This document shows, piece by piece, positions 8,608 to 16,693 of a stretch of 64,000 nt of DNA (position 1 is its first letter; every line of letters begins with the position of its first letter). This stretch comes from Lentzea cavernae (GTDB lineage Bacteria > Actinomycetota > Actinomycetes > Mycobacteriales > Pseudonocardiaceae), in contig NZ_BNAR01000007.1 in the NCBI RefSeq assembly GCF_014653695.1, positions 310,001-374,000 on the forward strand, given 5' to 3'. The translations under genes were made by a program, and so were the position numbers. The notes below the pieces were generated by a model that was not told the origin of the DNA, did no database searches, and saw only the letters and a program-made list of their open reading frames with translations.

Positions 8608-9441
8608 TCACGCCTCCCCTCTCCTGGCGTCCTCCCTGAGCCGCGCAACCTCTTGCGCGGTCCAGTGGCACTGCTCCTCGTCGCCGACGATCGGGTTCAC
8701 CGACAGTCCGACCTCGCGGTGATCGGCCAGCAGTTCGAGCACCTCGCGGCCGGTCGCCTCGACCGGTTTGTGACCGGGACCCGCGAACGCTTCGAACTGC
8801 TCGGCCGTCGTGAACACCGGCAACTGTTCGTACTCGCCGGCCTCCACCGTCACCACGTATCCCGCCGCGCTCACCTCGAAGAACAGCGACGAATGCGGCA
8901 GCGTCCTTTCAACGGTCGCCAGCCGCGCGCCGTTGAAGTCGCGCAGCAAGTCTTGAAGAGTGATGTTCGGGCGGACGAGCCTAACCGCGCCGATGCGCGT
9001 GCGCTCGTATTTTTCCTCGGCGAGCACGATCTGCCCGAGCTGCTCCGGCGGGACCGGAGGGTTCTTCCTCAACCTCCAGAACTCGCTGATCAGCGGCCTT
9101 TTGTCCGAGACCGTCTTGTTGCTCGAGTTCTTCGCGAAGCCTGGTTTCCCATGATTGACGTGCGCCAGCAGCGCCAACCGCTGCGTGTGGATGAGGCGGT
9201 TCAGCTCCTCGTCCTGCGGGAGGTTGTAGCCGACCCTCAGGACCTCCCGTTTGACCAGGTCCTGCGTGATGCGCTCGATCACGTGGTTCACCTGCCACAA
9301 CAGCTTGGCCAGCACGACGAGGGGCTCGTCGTCGGGTCCGATGTGGAGCAGGCCGGCGAGCGGTGACATCCGGATGTGTGCGATGTCCGGCCTGCGCACG
9401 CCCAGCCCTTTGTGCAGGGACGACTCATTGAGAACGGACAC
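8608..9441 (-). CDS. SseB-domain protein, first gene of the ESX effector operon
   Basis: 277 residues from GTG 9441, chosen because AGGAG lies seven bases before it; the upstream ATG lacks a ribosome site. The C-terminal 120 residues carry the SseB N-domain pattern: AAGYVVTVEAGEYEQLPVFTTAEQF, then TGREVLELLADH and a GLSVNP strand. This pattern is widespread in actinobacterial proteins linked to type VII secretion. The first 150 residues are a helical region not recognised. It is the promoter-proximal gene of the minus-strand operon reaching the left window edge. Confidence 0.72.
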   Translation of the reverse strand: MSVLNESSLHKGLGVRRPDIAHIRMSPLAGLLHIGPDDEPLVVLAKLLWQVNHVIERITQDLVKREVLRVGYNLPQDEELNRLIHTQRLALLAHVNHGKPGFAKNSSNKTVSDKRPLISEFWRLRKNPPVPPEQLGQIVLAEEKYERTRIGAVRLVRPNITLQDLLRDFNGARLATVERTLPHSSLFFEVSAAGYVVTVEAGEYEQLPVFTTAEQFEAFAGPGHKPVEATGREVLELLADHREVGLSVNPIVGDEEQCHWTAQEVARLREDARRGEA

Positions 9442-9570
9442 AGGGGGACTCCTCGGCGCACGCACGAAGATCTATGGGGAGCCGAAATCGTAGCCGATCC
9501 CGCCCCTCGCACACCTCACGACACCTATTCCACCCGGGCAGGCTCCCGCAAAGATGGACAGAAAGTGGTC

Positions 9571-9672
9571 AAGTTGCTGCAAACTTGCCGCAGATTTGCC
9601 TGCCATCGGCAGATTTGCCGAACTCTTGCCGCAAACAATCAGCAAATAACAAAATTGCCGGCGACTTGCCCG
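9571..9672. promoter_or_regulatory. Array of TTGC(C) motifs in 11-bp phase
   Basis: This locally AT-richer segment contains TTGC at 9574, 9585, 9596, 9615, 9626, 9655 and 9666, giving spacings 11, 11, 19, 11, 29 and 11. Repeat units read like TTGCCGCAAAC or TTGCCGCAGAT. An 11-bp direct repeat (7 conserved plus 4 variable bases) is the known binding architecture of OmpR/PhoP-type and SARP/AfsR-type regulators. It lies between the divergent ESX operon (start 9441) and the small membrane protein gene (start 9753), so it can serve either. The regulator identity is unknown. Confidence 0.6.
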
Positions 9673-9752
9673 AATTCTTTTGGACAACGGCTTCGACGAC
9701 TGCGTTGAATTCAGGCAGAGATCAAGAGCACGACCCGCCGAGGAGCATTCCG

Positions 9753-9965
9753 ATGAAGACCCCGAAGGATCCGGGCACGTGGCCCGCGCTGGTTCACCGG
9801 CTCACCGCCACCTGGGGCGCGCTGCTGAGATTGCTGGTCGCACTGGCCGTCATCACGGCGATGCTGGCGCTCACCTGGTGGCTGCTCGACCTCGGATCCG
9901 TCCAGATCGGACCAGTCGAAATCCAGCATTTGGCCGAATCAACCATTCGCGTTCGAACGCTTTAG
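9753..9965 (+). CDS. Small single-pass membrane protein
   Basis: 70 residues from ATG 9753 with GAGGAG eight bases upstream; a longer frame starting near 9474 is discarded because it covers the repeat-rich promoter region. The protein has one clear membrane segment (LLRLLVALAVITAMLALTWWLL) after a basic-aromatic N-terminus and ends with a short polar tail. No family recognised. The TAG stop overlaps the convergent MarR stop by 4 nt. It is the only plus-strand gene behind the 11-bp repeat array. Confidence 0.55.
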   Translation: MKTPKDPGTWPALVHRLTATWGALLRLLVALAVITAMLALTWWLLDLGSVQIGPVEIQHLAESTIRVRTL

Positions 9966-10444
9966 GGCGTGCTCGCCGCGATGTCCTGCACGGCCGCGCA
10001 CGCGCTCGGCACCGGGTCCAGTTCGTTGACGTGACCGGCCAGCTGGCAGAGCAACGCCTTGAACGTCCCCCGGTCCGCGGCGGAAAGGCCGGACAGCACG
10101 TGCGCCTCGGCGTGCGAGAGCCGGAGGTCCAGCTCCTCCAACCGCGCGCGGCCGACATCGGTCGCCACGACCAGGCGCGTGCGGCGGTCGGTGGGGGCGG
10201 GCTTGCGGGAGACCAGGGAGGCGCGCTCCAGGTCGTCCAGCAGGTACGTCATGACCGTGCGGTCGATGCCCAGCTGCTGGCAGAGCGCGGACTGGCTCTC
10301 CGGCTGGTCACGCACCGAGGCGGTGAGGATCTGGTAACCGCGATGGCCGCCCGGGAGGTCACCCACGGCCGCGTTCGTGGCCTTGATGAAGGCGCGGAAC
10401 ACCACGCCCAGGGTCCAGCCGAAGTCGTCCTCGAGCGCGGTCAC
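9962..10444 (-). CDS. MarR-family transcriptional regulator
   Basis: 160 residues from GTG 10444. An ATG at 10510 in the same frame is rejected since it would overlap the divergent gene and cover its operator. The winged helix is clear: SQSALCQQLGIDRTVMTYLLDDLERASLVSRK is the recognition region and PTDRRTRLVVATDVG the wing. MarR dimers usually repress a divergent gene in response to a small ligand. Here the divergent gene encodes a flavin monooxygenase-hemerythrin fusion, which suggests redox, phenolic or xenobiotic sensing (inference). Confidence 0.9.
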   Translation of the reverse strand: MTALEDDFGWTLGVVFRAFIKATNAAVGDLPGGHRGYQILTASVRDQPESQSALCQQLGIDRTVMTYLLDDLERASLVSRKPAPTDRRTRLVVATDVGRARLEELDLRLSHAEAHVLSGLSAADRGTFKALLCQLAGHVNELDPVPSACAAVQDIAASTP

Positions 10445-10464
10445 CCGGCCAATGATAGCCCGGA

Positions 10465-10491
10465 CAGAACGTCTGTCCAGCAGAACATCTG
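10465..10491. promoter_or_regulatory. Tandem palindromes, probable MarR operators
   Basis: CAGAACGTCTG (10465-10475) and CAGAACATCTG (10481-10491) are two copies of an 11-bp imperfect palindrome (CAGA...TCTG) with centres 16 bp apart. They occupy the 64-bp gap between the MarR gene start (10444) and the divergent oxidoreductase start (10509), the expected place for a shared MarR operator. Confidence 0.7.
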
Positions 10492-10508
10492 CGTGGCATA
10501 CTTTCGGC

Positions 10509-11903
10509 ATGACAGATTATGGCCACCCGCTGGAGTTCGGGGTGTTCCTGCCGCCCGCGGCGGAGCGGTTCAGCGAGACGTTGCGGCTTGCGAAGGCCGC
10601 TGACGTGCTGGGACTTGACCTCGTCAGCATCCAGGACCACCCGTACAACGCGGCGAACCTCGACACGTGGACGTCGTTGTCGGTCATCGCTGCGTCGACC
10701 ACCAACGTGCGTGTGTTTCCCAACGTGGCGAACTTGCCGCTCAGGCCGCCGGCGGTGCTTGCGCGGGCGGCGGCGAGTCTTGACGTCATCACCGGTGGGC
10801 GCGTGGAGTTGGGGCTTGGCGCGGGTGGGTTCTGGGACGCCATCGCCGCCATGGGTGGGCCGCATCGCACGGCGCCGGAGTCGGTCGAGGCGCTGGAAGA
10901 GGCCATCGCGGTGATCAGGGCGTTGTGGACGCCCGGTCGCGGGGTTCGCTTGCAGGGCAAGCACTACTCGCTCAACGGGGCGCGGCCCGGACCGATTCCG
11001 ACGCACGAGATCGGTATCTGGCTGGGTGCTTACAAGAAGCGGATGCTGCAGCTCACCGGGCGGAAGGCCGATGGGTGGCTGCCGTCGAGTCCGTATGCGC
11101 CGCCGCAAGACCTCCGAGCGATGAACGCCATCATCGACGAGGCCGCGCTCGAGGCCGGTCGTGCGCCCAAGGACATCCGCAGGCTTTACAACATCACGCC
11201 CGAACTCAACGCCGAGCAGCTCGCGGAGCTCGCGCTCGACGAAGGTATGAGCGGGTTCGTGCTGATGGTGAACACCGACGACGAGCTGCGCGCGTTCGCC
11301 GAGGAAGTCGCTCCTGCCGTGCGGGAGATCGTGCAGAAGGAGCGCGGTTCGCGACCGCTGTGGGACGAGTCGACGCGCCCAAAAGGTCCGGCGCCTGAAG
11401 CGGGCGCCGTCTACAGCGCTTCGGGCAGGGCGTTGGGTCGTCAGCTGGTCGGGGTGCACAACCACCTGCGCGACGAGCTCACGAAGGTCCGTTCGATCGT
11501 CGAGCAGGTCGTGGACGGCGTCACCGGTGTGGGTGAGGCGCGGTCCGAGATCAACACGATGACCATGCGCCAGAACAACTGGTCGATGGGCGCGTACTGC
11601 GAGAGCTACTGCCGGCTCGTCACGATCCACCACACGCTCGAGGACACGAGCCTCTACCCGCAGCTGCGGGAGGGGGACCCGCGGCTCGGGCCGGTGCTCG
11701 ACCGGCTTACCGAGGAGCACCAGGTGATCCACGGTGTGCTCGAACGCCTTGATGCGGCGCTGGTGGCCGCGGTCGCGGAGCCGCAGAAGATCATCGAGGT
11801 GCAGGAAGCGGTCGACCTGCTGACGGACACGTTGCTGTCGCACCTGTCCTACGAGGAGGGGGAACTGGTCGAGCCGATGGCCCGCATCCCGTACCACCAC
11901 TGA
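10509..11903 (+). CDS. Luciferase-like (LLM) monooxygenase fused to a hemerythrin HHE domain
   Basis: 464 residues from ATG 10509. Residues 1-300 are a bacterial luciferase-like flavin/F420 oxidoreductase: LEFGVFLPPAAERF, SIQDHPY, TGGRVELGLGAGGFWDA, and GIWLGAYKKRMLQL with GRKADGW. Residues about 310-464 are a four-helix hemerythrin (HHE) domain with the iron-ligand histidine and acidic pattern: VGVHNHLRDEL, IHHTLEDTSLYPQL, EEHQVIHGVLERLD and LLSHLSYEEGELVEP. The two are joined through a proline-rich linker without stop or frameshift. The fusion suggests a flavin oxidoreductase whose activity is coupled to O2/NO or iron sensing. It is divergent from a MarR gene with shared operators. Confidence 0.88.
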   Translation: MTDYGHPLEFGVFLPPAAERFSETLRLAKAADVLGLDLVSIQDHPYNAANLDTWTSLSVIAASTTNVRVFPNVANLPLRPPAVLARAAASLDVITGGRVELGLGAGGFWDAIAAMGGPHRTAPESVEALEEAIAVIRALWTPGRGVRLQGKHYSLNGARPGPIPTHEIGIWLGAYKKRMLQLTGRKADGWLPSSPYAPPQDLRAMNAIIDEAALEAGRAPKDIRRLYNITPELNAEQLAELALDEGMSGFVLMVNTDDELRAFAEEVAPAVREIVQKERGSRPLWDESTRPKGPAPEAGAVYSASGRALGRQLVGVHNHLRDELTKVRSIVEQVVDGVTGVGEARSEINTMTMRQNNWSMGAYCESYCRLVTIHHTLEDTSLYPQLREGDPRLGPVLDRLTEEHQVIHGVLERLDAALVAAVAEPQKIIEVQEAVDLLTDTLLSHLSYEEGELVEPMARIPYHH

Positions 11904-11960
11904 GTGCACTTGGGCGTGTGGCGCGGCACCCGGCCGGGAGTTGCCAACAGACTGGGGTGC

Positions 11961-12431
11961 GTGAACACCAGGAAGCGAGTCGATCCCGTCCGGCGCGGTC
12001 GCACCATCCTGGGGGCGTCGCTGCTCCTCACAGCCGTCGCCGCGGGAACGAGGGCCGCCGTCGGGTTCAGCTACGCGGCGGAGGTGGAGGCCGCGATCCG
12101 GGCGAAGGACGGGCTGGACCTCACGATCGCGTTGCACACCGGGATGACGTACGCGTGGCTGGTGTTCGCCGTCAGCACCGCGATCGCCGCGGTGCCGTTG
12201 CTGCTCAACGGGTCGGGGCGGACGTTCGCGGCCGGAGTCTGTTACGCGCTCGGCATGCCGTTGCTGCTGTTCAGCATCGGTGTGATCGCACCGGTCGGGA
12301 CGGTCCAGACGCTGACGTGGCTGGCGTGCGGAACCATCCTGCTGCTCGCGTGCTTCGTGATGCTGACGTCGGGACCGGTGCCGCAGCAGGCTCCGGACCG
12401 GCGCAGGCCGGTCCGGAGCCGTCACCGCTAG
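11961..12431 (+). CDS. Four-helix integral membrane protein
   Basis: 156 residues from GTG 11961 (VNTRKRVDPVRRGR), chosen for the basic N-terminus and the following helix; the ribosome site is weak. Four hydrophobic segments are visible (about 15-33, 58-80, 85-103, 110-132), with a short basic tail. No family recognised. It follows the luciferase-hemerythrin gene by 57 bp and may share its transcript. The last codons form a perfect 13-bp hairpin and the TAG overlaps the convergent metalloprotease stop. Confidence 0.65.
   Translation: MNTRKRVDPVRRGRTILGASLLLTAVAAGTRAAVGFSYAAEVEAAIRAKDGLDLTIALHTGMTYAWLVFAVSTAIAAVPLLLNGSGRTFAAGVCYALGMPLLLFSIGVIAPVGTVQTLTWLACGTILLLACFVMLTSGPVPQQAPDRRRPVRSRHR
12389..12420. 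terminator. 13-bp perfect hairpin between convergent genes
   Basis: GGCTCCGGACCGG (12389-12401) pairs perfectly with CCGGTCCGGAGCC (12408-12420) around a 6-nt loop. It lies inside the last codons of the plus-strand membrane protein and immediately after the stop of the minus-strand metalloprotease. It has no U-tract, which is usual for high-GC actinomycetes. Most likely it ends the minus transcript and slows convergent transcription. Confidence 0.75.
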
Positions 12432-14512
12432 CGGCCGACCACCGTGCAGGTGGCGGTCGCGGACCTGCCGGGGTTGCTCTCCGACACGGCCGTCAGCGTC
12501 ACCTTGGACATCAGCGGGCCGTTGCCCCGCTGCGCGTGCACCGGGACGTCGACGCGGCCGCCGAACTTGGCCGTGGCCAGCGCGTTCGGCACCGAGACGG
12601 TCCAGCCGTCCGCCGCCTTCGCCGTCACGCGGTAGACGTCGCCGTCGAGGTACTGGTCGACGGGTTCCGGGTGCTGGCCGCCAGGCACCGCCGCGCGCCC
12701 GGTGTTGGTCAGCGGGAAGCGGCAGGTCGCCACGCCCGAAGAGTCAACGCGAGCCGCCGTCGGGGTGACCCGCACGCCGCGCTGCTGCGGGCCCGCGCCG
12801 TCCAGCGACCGGATCGCCACCGTGTAGGACAGCACGCCGCGGGAGTCGCGTTGCAGGTCCAGCACGTAGAAGTGCAGGCGGTTGGCCGTGTCGACGAACT
12901 CGAACTCGCTGCCGGAGTTCGTGCCCGCGTGGAACAGCGCGTCGGACAGCTGGCGGTAGTCGCCGATGGTGATCGGGACCTTGGTGCCGTCGGGCAGGAC
13001 GTAGTCGGTCATGCCGATGTCCTGCGGGTTGGAGTCGATCACCCACGTGAACGGTGCGGCGTCGACGTTCTTGGTCTTGGCCAGGAGCACGCCGGAGTCC
13101 GGGGTGAACGAGTCCGCGCCCATCCTGTCCACGACTTCGAGCGTGTAGTTGTTGTAACCGCCGCCGTCGCAGAACGGGTCGGCGGAAACGTTGCAGGAGG
13201 GCGTCTTGTCGCCGGTGCCCAGCGCGAGGTTGATGCCGGTCAGGCCGGTGGCACCGGGGTTGACCTCACGAGCGGTGATCTTCGCGATGACCGTGCCGGA
13301 CCCGGCGAGGGCCTCGCGGGACAACCGCAGCACGTTCTTCTCGTCGACGATGCCGAGCTTGATCTTGTTGCGCAGGGTCTGCTGCGCGCCGAGCGACGCG
13401 CCGCCGGTTGCCGGGATCGTCCACCGGGAGTGCGGGCCGCCCGGGCCGTTGAACGAGCCGCGCGACAGCATGTCCCACGGGCCGCTGTAGTCACGGCGCG
13501 GCGGGCTGCCGTACGGGTTGTTGTAGTTGTCGCCGATGCCGAGGATGTGGCTCAGCTCGTGGGCGTAGACGCCCTGGCCGGAACTCTCGGCCTGGGTGGA
13601 CGAACCGCCGCCCGCGTTGGGCCAGATCGACGAGCCGGCCGCCCACGACGTCCAGTCGACGTACCGGGTGTTCGACCAGTTCGGCAGCGCCGGGTCCGGC
13701 GGGCCGAACGCGTCGGTCACGTCCTCCTTGGTCCGGAACTTCATCATCCCGAACTCCTGCCAGGTGCCGGACTCGTCCTGGCCCGCCGACAGGTAGTAGA
13801 TGAAGTCGTAGCCCGCGGGCACCTCCGCGCCGGCGTCGGCCACCCACGCGGCACGGCCGTCGGTGCGGATGTTGCGGTTGCAGGAGTCGCCCGCGGGACA
13901 GGCGGTCCCGCCCTGGAACTCCATGGCGTACTCGTGGTCCTTGCCCGGCATCGTGTACGGGCCGAACGCCTTCAGCTCGACGCCGTAGCGCCCGCCGGAG
14001 GTCTCCATCCAGTACTCGTGCACGGTGTGGCCGCGGTTGAGGCCGTTCGGCTTGTTCAGGAAGTCCTGGTAGAACTGGCCGACCTGCTCGCGGGGCACTC
14101 CCGCGGCCTCGGCGCTCGGGTTGCCGAACACCGTGGAGTTCTTGGCCTGTGTGACGACGAACGGCTGGTTCGGGTAGTCCAGCAGCACCAGCGCGCCCTT
14201 GAAGTTGCGCACCGAGCCCTTGACCGCCGGGTCGGCCCAGTTCGTGCCGGGGATCTTCTTGTAGTCCCGCTCCCACGTCATGTGGTCGGGGTTGACCCAG
14301 TTCTGCGGGTCGATCGGGCCCGGGAACCCGGCCTGCGACAGCACGCGGGCGGAGTCCCTCGTCTGCTGCCACGGCTGTTGCTGCGGCCAGTGGTCGTACT
14401 GCCAGTGGTTCGCCGGCTCGTCAGGGGCTGCGGCGGAGTTGCCGACGTTGACCATCGCGATGCAGAGGAGCGCGGTGATCAGCAAGGCAGGGCGCCGGTG
14501 TGTGCGCTTCAT
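12428..14512 (-). CDS. Secreted M6-family (immune inhibitor A-like) metalloprotease
   Basis: 694 residues with a Sec signal peptide (MKRTHRRPALLITALLCIAMV, cleavage after SAAA). The gluzincin-type motif HELSHILGIGD near residue 322 supplies two zinc histidines and a downstream Asp, as in the M6/InhA metalloproteases. The surrounding sequence, GVYAHELSHILGIGDNY followed by GPWDMLSRGSFNG, contains the Met-turn expected of metzincin-like proteases. The C-terminal 100 residues form an Ig-like/beta-rich domain (TCRFPLTNTG...). The product is an extracellular protease, probably nutritional. Transcribed alone, with a strong hairpin after its stop. Confidence 0.92.
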   Translation of the reverse strand: MKRTHRRPALLITALLCIAMVNVGNSAAAPDEPANHWQYDHWPQQQPWQQTRDSARVLSQAGFPGPIDPQNWVNPDHMTWERDYKKIPGTNWADPAVKGSVRNFKGALVLLDYPNQPFVVTQAKNSTVFGNPSAEAAGVPREQVGQFYQDFLNKPNGLNRGHTVHEYWMETSGGRYGVELKAFGPYTMPGKDHEYAMEFQGGTACPAGDSCNRNIRTDGRAAWVADAGAEVPAGYDFIYYLSAGQDESGTWQEFGMMKFRTKEDVTDAFGPPDPALPNWSNTRYVDWTSWAAGSSIWPNAGGGSSTQAESSGQGVYAHELSHILGIGDNYNNPYGSPPRRDYSGPWDMLSRGSFNGPGGPHSRWTIPATGGASLGAQQTLRNKIKLGIVDEKNVLRLSREALAGSGTVIAKITAREVNPGATGLTGINLALGTGDKTPSCNVSADPFCDGGGYNNYTLEVVDRMGADSFTPDSGVLLAKTKNVDAAPFTWVIDSNPQDIGMTDYVLPDGTKVPITIGDYRQLSDALFHAGTNSGSEFEFVDTANRLHFYVLDLQRDSRGVLSYTVAIRSLDGAGPQQRGVRVTPTAARVDSSGVATCRFPLTNTGRAAVPGGQHPEPVDQYLDGDVYRVTAKAADGWTVSVPNALATAKFGGRVDVPVHAQRGNGPLMSKVTLTAVSESNPGRSATATCTVVGR

Positions 14513-14566
14513 GCCCCAACCGTGGTGCAGAACGGCCCGTGCCAGCCACCGTCGATCGTCTGCAGC

Positions 14567-15880
14567 TCAACGAATTTCCGGCAGGTCGACGCGAACGGAC
14601 GCACCGCGCGGCCTCGGCACGAACCGCACGCTGCCGGCGTGGGCGGCCACGACGTCCGCCACGATCGCCAGCCCCAGACCGGATCCGGGCAGGCCGCGGG
14701 CGCCGGGCGCGCGCCAGAACCGTTCGAAGACCGAGGTCCTGTGCTCGAACGGCACACCGGGACCCTCGTCGCTGACGGTGAGCCAGCCCGGCTTCGAGCG
14801 GACGGTGATCGCGGAGCCGGCCGGGGAGAACTTCACGGCGTTGTCGAGCAGGTTGAGCACGCTGCGCTCCAGCGCTCCAGCGTCGCCGACGACCGACCAC
14901 TCGGCCCGGTCGACGTCGAAGACGTGGTCGTGAGCGCGGCTGCGGGCGCGGGTGACGGCCCTGTCGATGACGCCGGCCACGTCGACGGGGTCGCTGGCCA
15001 GTTCGCCGTCGTCGCGCGCGAGCACGACCAGTTCGGTGACGAGGTCGCTGAACTCCTCGCTCTGGGCCTGGAGGCGGTCGAGGACCTCGGCTCGTTGAGG
15101 CAGTTCACGTCCGGTGCGCTCGCTGCGGACCAGCAGGTCGATGTTGGTGCGCAGGCTGGTCAACGGGGTCCGCAGCTCGTGCGCGGCGTCGTCGACGAGG
15201 TCCTTCTGGCGGCGGCGGGACTCGGCCAGTGCGGCGGTCATCGACGTGAACGCGCGGCCCAGCCTGCCCACCTCGTCCTGACCGTCGACGGTGATCGGGG
15301 TGGTCAGGTCCTCGGTGCGCGCGATGTGCTCGGCGGTCGCGGTGAGGCGTTCCATCGGGGCCAGCGCCTGTCGGGTGAGCCAGAGGCCCGCTCCGGCGAC
15401 GAGCAACGCGCCGAGGACCGACACGGCGACCAGGACTCCGGCGAGGGTGTTCAGCGTGCTGGTGATCTCGGCCTTGCTGCGGCTCAGGACCAGCACCTCA
15501 CCGGGGGCGATCGGTTGCAGGAGAACGCGTGCCTCGGCACCGGACTCGGTCACGCCGTCGCGGAACGTCGGTGTGGTCACGAAGTCCGCGGCGGAGGTGA
15601 CGACCGGGTCGACGCCGGGTGGCGCGCAGCTCGGGCCGTCGAGGGACAGGGTCTGGATGCCCTGCAGGACCTGCCGCAGTCCTTCGGCGGGCACGCCCAG
15701 GTCGCACCGGATCTTGAACCGTGCCGGCGGAAGGCTCGCCATCAACGACTTGTCGAGCTGCGAGCTCAGATTGTGCTCGGTGGCGATCCACGTGACGACG
15801 CTGATCCCGGCGATCGCGACCGCCACGACGAACGCGGTGATCAGCGCGAGCTTGCTGCGCAACAGGACCGGGCGGCTCAT
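14567..15880 (-). CDS. Sensor histidine kinase, MprB/TcrY-like
   Basis: 437 residues; start ATG 15880 overlaps the response-regulator stop as ATGA. Two membrane helices (about 8-28 and 145-168) enclose an extracytoplasmic sensor of about 115 residues. Then follow HAMP (LTRQALAPMERL...), HisKA with phosphoacceptor in DAAHELRTPLTSLR, and HATPase_c with N-box LNLLDNAVKFS, G1 DEGPGVP and G2 GSGLGLAIV. It pairs with the upstream OmpR-type regulator. The ligand is unknown; proximity to envelope glycosyltransferases suggests envelope stress (inference). Confidence 0.95.
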   Translation of the reverse strand: MSRPVLLRSKLALITAFVVAVAIAGISVVTWIATEHNLSSQLDKSLMASLPPARFKIRCDLGVPAEGLRQVLQGIQTLSLDGPSCAPPGVDPVVTSAADFVTTPTFRDGVTESGAEARVLLQPIAPGEVLVLSRSKAEITSTLNTLAGVLVAVSVLGALLVAGAGLWLTRQALAPMERLTATAEHIARTEDLTTPITVDGQDEVGRLGRAFTSMTAALAESRRRQKDLVDDAAHELRTPLTSLRTNIDLLVRSERTGRELPQRAEVLDRLQAQSEEFSDLVTELVVLARDDGELASDPVDVAGVIDRAVTRARSRAHDHVFDVDRAEWSVVGDAGALERSVLNLLDNAVKFSPAGSAITVRSKPGWLTVSDEGPGVPFEHRTSVFERFWRAPGARGLPGSGLGLAIVADVVAAHAGSVRFVPRPRGASVRVDLPEIR

Positions 15881-16542
15881 GGCGACTCGCGCAGGATGAA
15901 ACCCATGCCGCGCACGGTGTGCAGCAGGCGGGGGCGACCACCTGACTCGGTCTTGCGACGCAGGTAGCCGATGTACACGTCGAGCAGGTTGGTGCCCTGG
16001 TCCTTGCCCCACACGGCGTGCTTGAGGTGCTGCTTGGTCAGCAGCCGGTCCGGGTCGTTCAGGAAGACCGCCAGCAGGTCGAACTCGGTCGGGGTCAGGT
16101 CGAGCCGCTCGCCGCCGCGCACGACCTCGTGGGCCTGCGGGTCCATCCGCAGGTCGGCGAACTGGAGCGTGCGCGGTGCCGGGCGGCGGCGGTTCTGCTT
16201 GAGCAGCGCCCGGACGCGGGCCAGGAGCTCCTCCAGCGCGAACGGTTTGACCAGGTAGTCGTCGGCGCCGGCGTCCAGGCCGGTGACCCTGTCGCCGAGC
16301 GCGTCGCGGGCGGTGAGCATCAGCACGGGCAGGCGTTCACCGGCGGCGCGGAGGCGGCGGCAGGCCTCCGAACCGTCGAGGTTCGGCATCATCAGGTCGA
16401 GGATCGCCAGGTCGGCGCGGTGCACGAGCGGGAGCGCCTCGGCACCGTCCGCGGCGGTGGTGACCTCGTAGCCCTCGAACTCGAGGCTGCGCCGCAGACT
16501 GTCCCGCACGTCCGGGTCGTCGTCCACCACGAGCAGTCTCAT
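15877..16542 (-). CDS. OmpR/PhoB-family response regulator, MprA-like
   Basis: 221 residues from ATG 16542 (MRLLVVDDDPDVRDSL); the longer frame upstream runs through the divergent promoter and is rejected. The receiver has the acidic pair DDD, phosphoacceptor in LAILDLMMPNLDG, T in LMLTARDA and K in YLVKPF. The C-terminal winged helix has the PhoB-type LTPTEFDLLAVFL and LDVYIGYLRRK. It is coupled to the kinase gene by ATGA. TCTCA direct repeats in 11-bp phase in the divergent promoter are a candidate binding site for it. Confidence 0.95.
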   Translation of the reverse strand: MRLLVVDDDPDVRDSLRRSLEFEGYEVTTAADGAEALPLVHRADLAILDLMMPNLDGSEACRRLRAAGERLPVLMLTARDALGDRVTGLDAGADDYLVKPFALEELLARVRALLKQNRRRPAPRTLQFADLRMDPQAHEVVRGGERLDLTPTEFDLLAVFLNDPDRLLTKQHLKHAVWGKDQGTNLLDVYIGYLRRKTESGGRPRLLHTVRGMGFILRESP

Positions 16543-16590
16543 GCCGGGGACGGTAGGGCCGTTCGCTGTGAGCCAGCTGTGCATCCGCGC

Positions 16591-16628
16591 TCTCACGAAT
16601 CTCTCAGCGCGGGCCAAGGACGTTCTCA
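16591..16628. promoter_or_regulatory. TCTCA direct repeats in 11-bp phase, probable OmpR-family operator
   Basis: TCTCA occurs at 16591, 16602 and 16624, i.e. offsets 11 and 22. Direct repeats one helical turn apart are the known footprint of OmpR/PhoB-type dimers. The site lies in the 151-bp region between the MprA-like regulator gene (start 16542) and the divergent glycosyltransferase gene (start 16694), so it probably mediates autoregulation and control of the glycosyltransferase pair. Confidence 0.55.
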
Positions 16629-16693
16629 CGACTCCGTCAGCACGCTCGGTCGTGCAGCGGTCGCCGCTGTGTCCACAGTGGAACGGAGTTGCC

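Noticed and set aside
1..9441. Complete ESX secretion system
   Set aside because: Only effectors and accessory proteins are present; no EccB, EccC, EccD, EccE or mycosin gene is visible in the window.
10444..10510. Earlier ATG start for the MarR gene
   Set aside because: It would extend the gene across the tandem palindromes and into the divergent start codon; GTG 10444 fits the MarR fold length.
11918..15967. Plus-strand open frame of 1349 codons
   Set aside because: It crosses the membrane-protein, metalloprotease and histidine-kinase genes in other frames and antisense; no recognisable domain.
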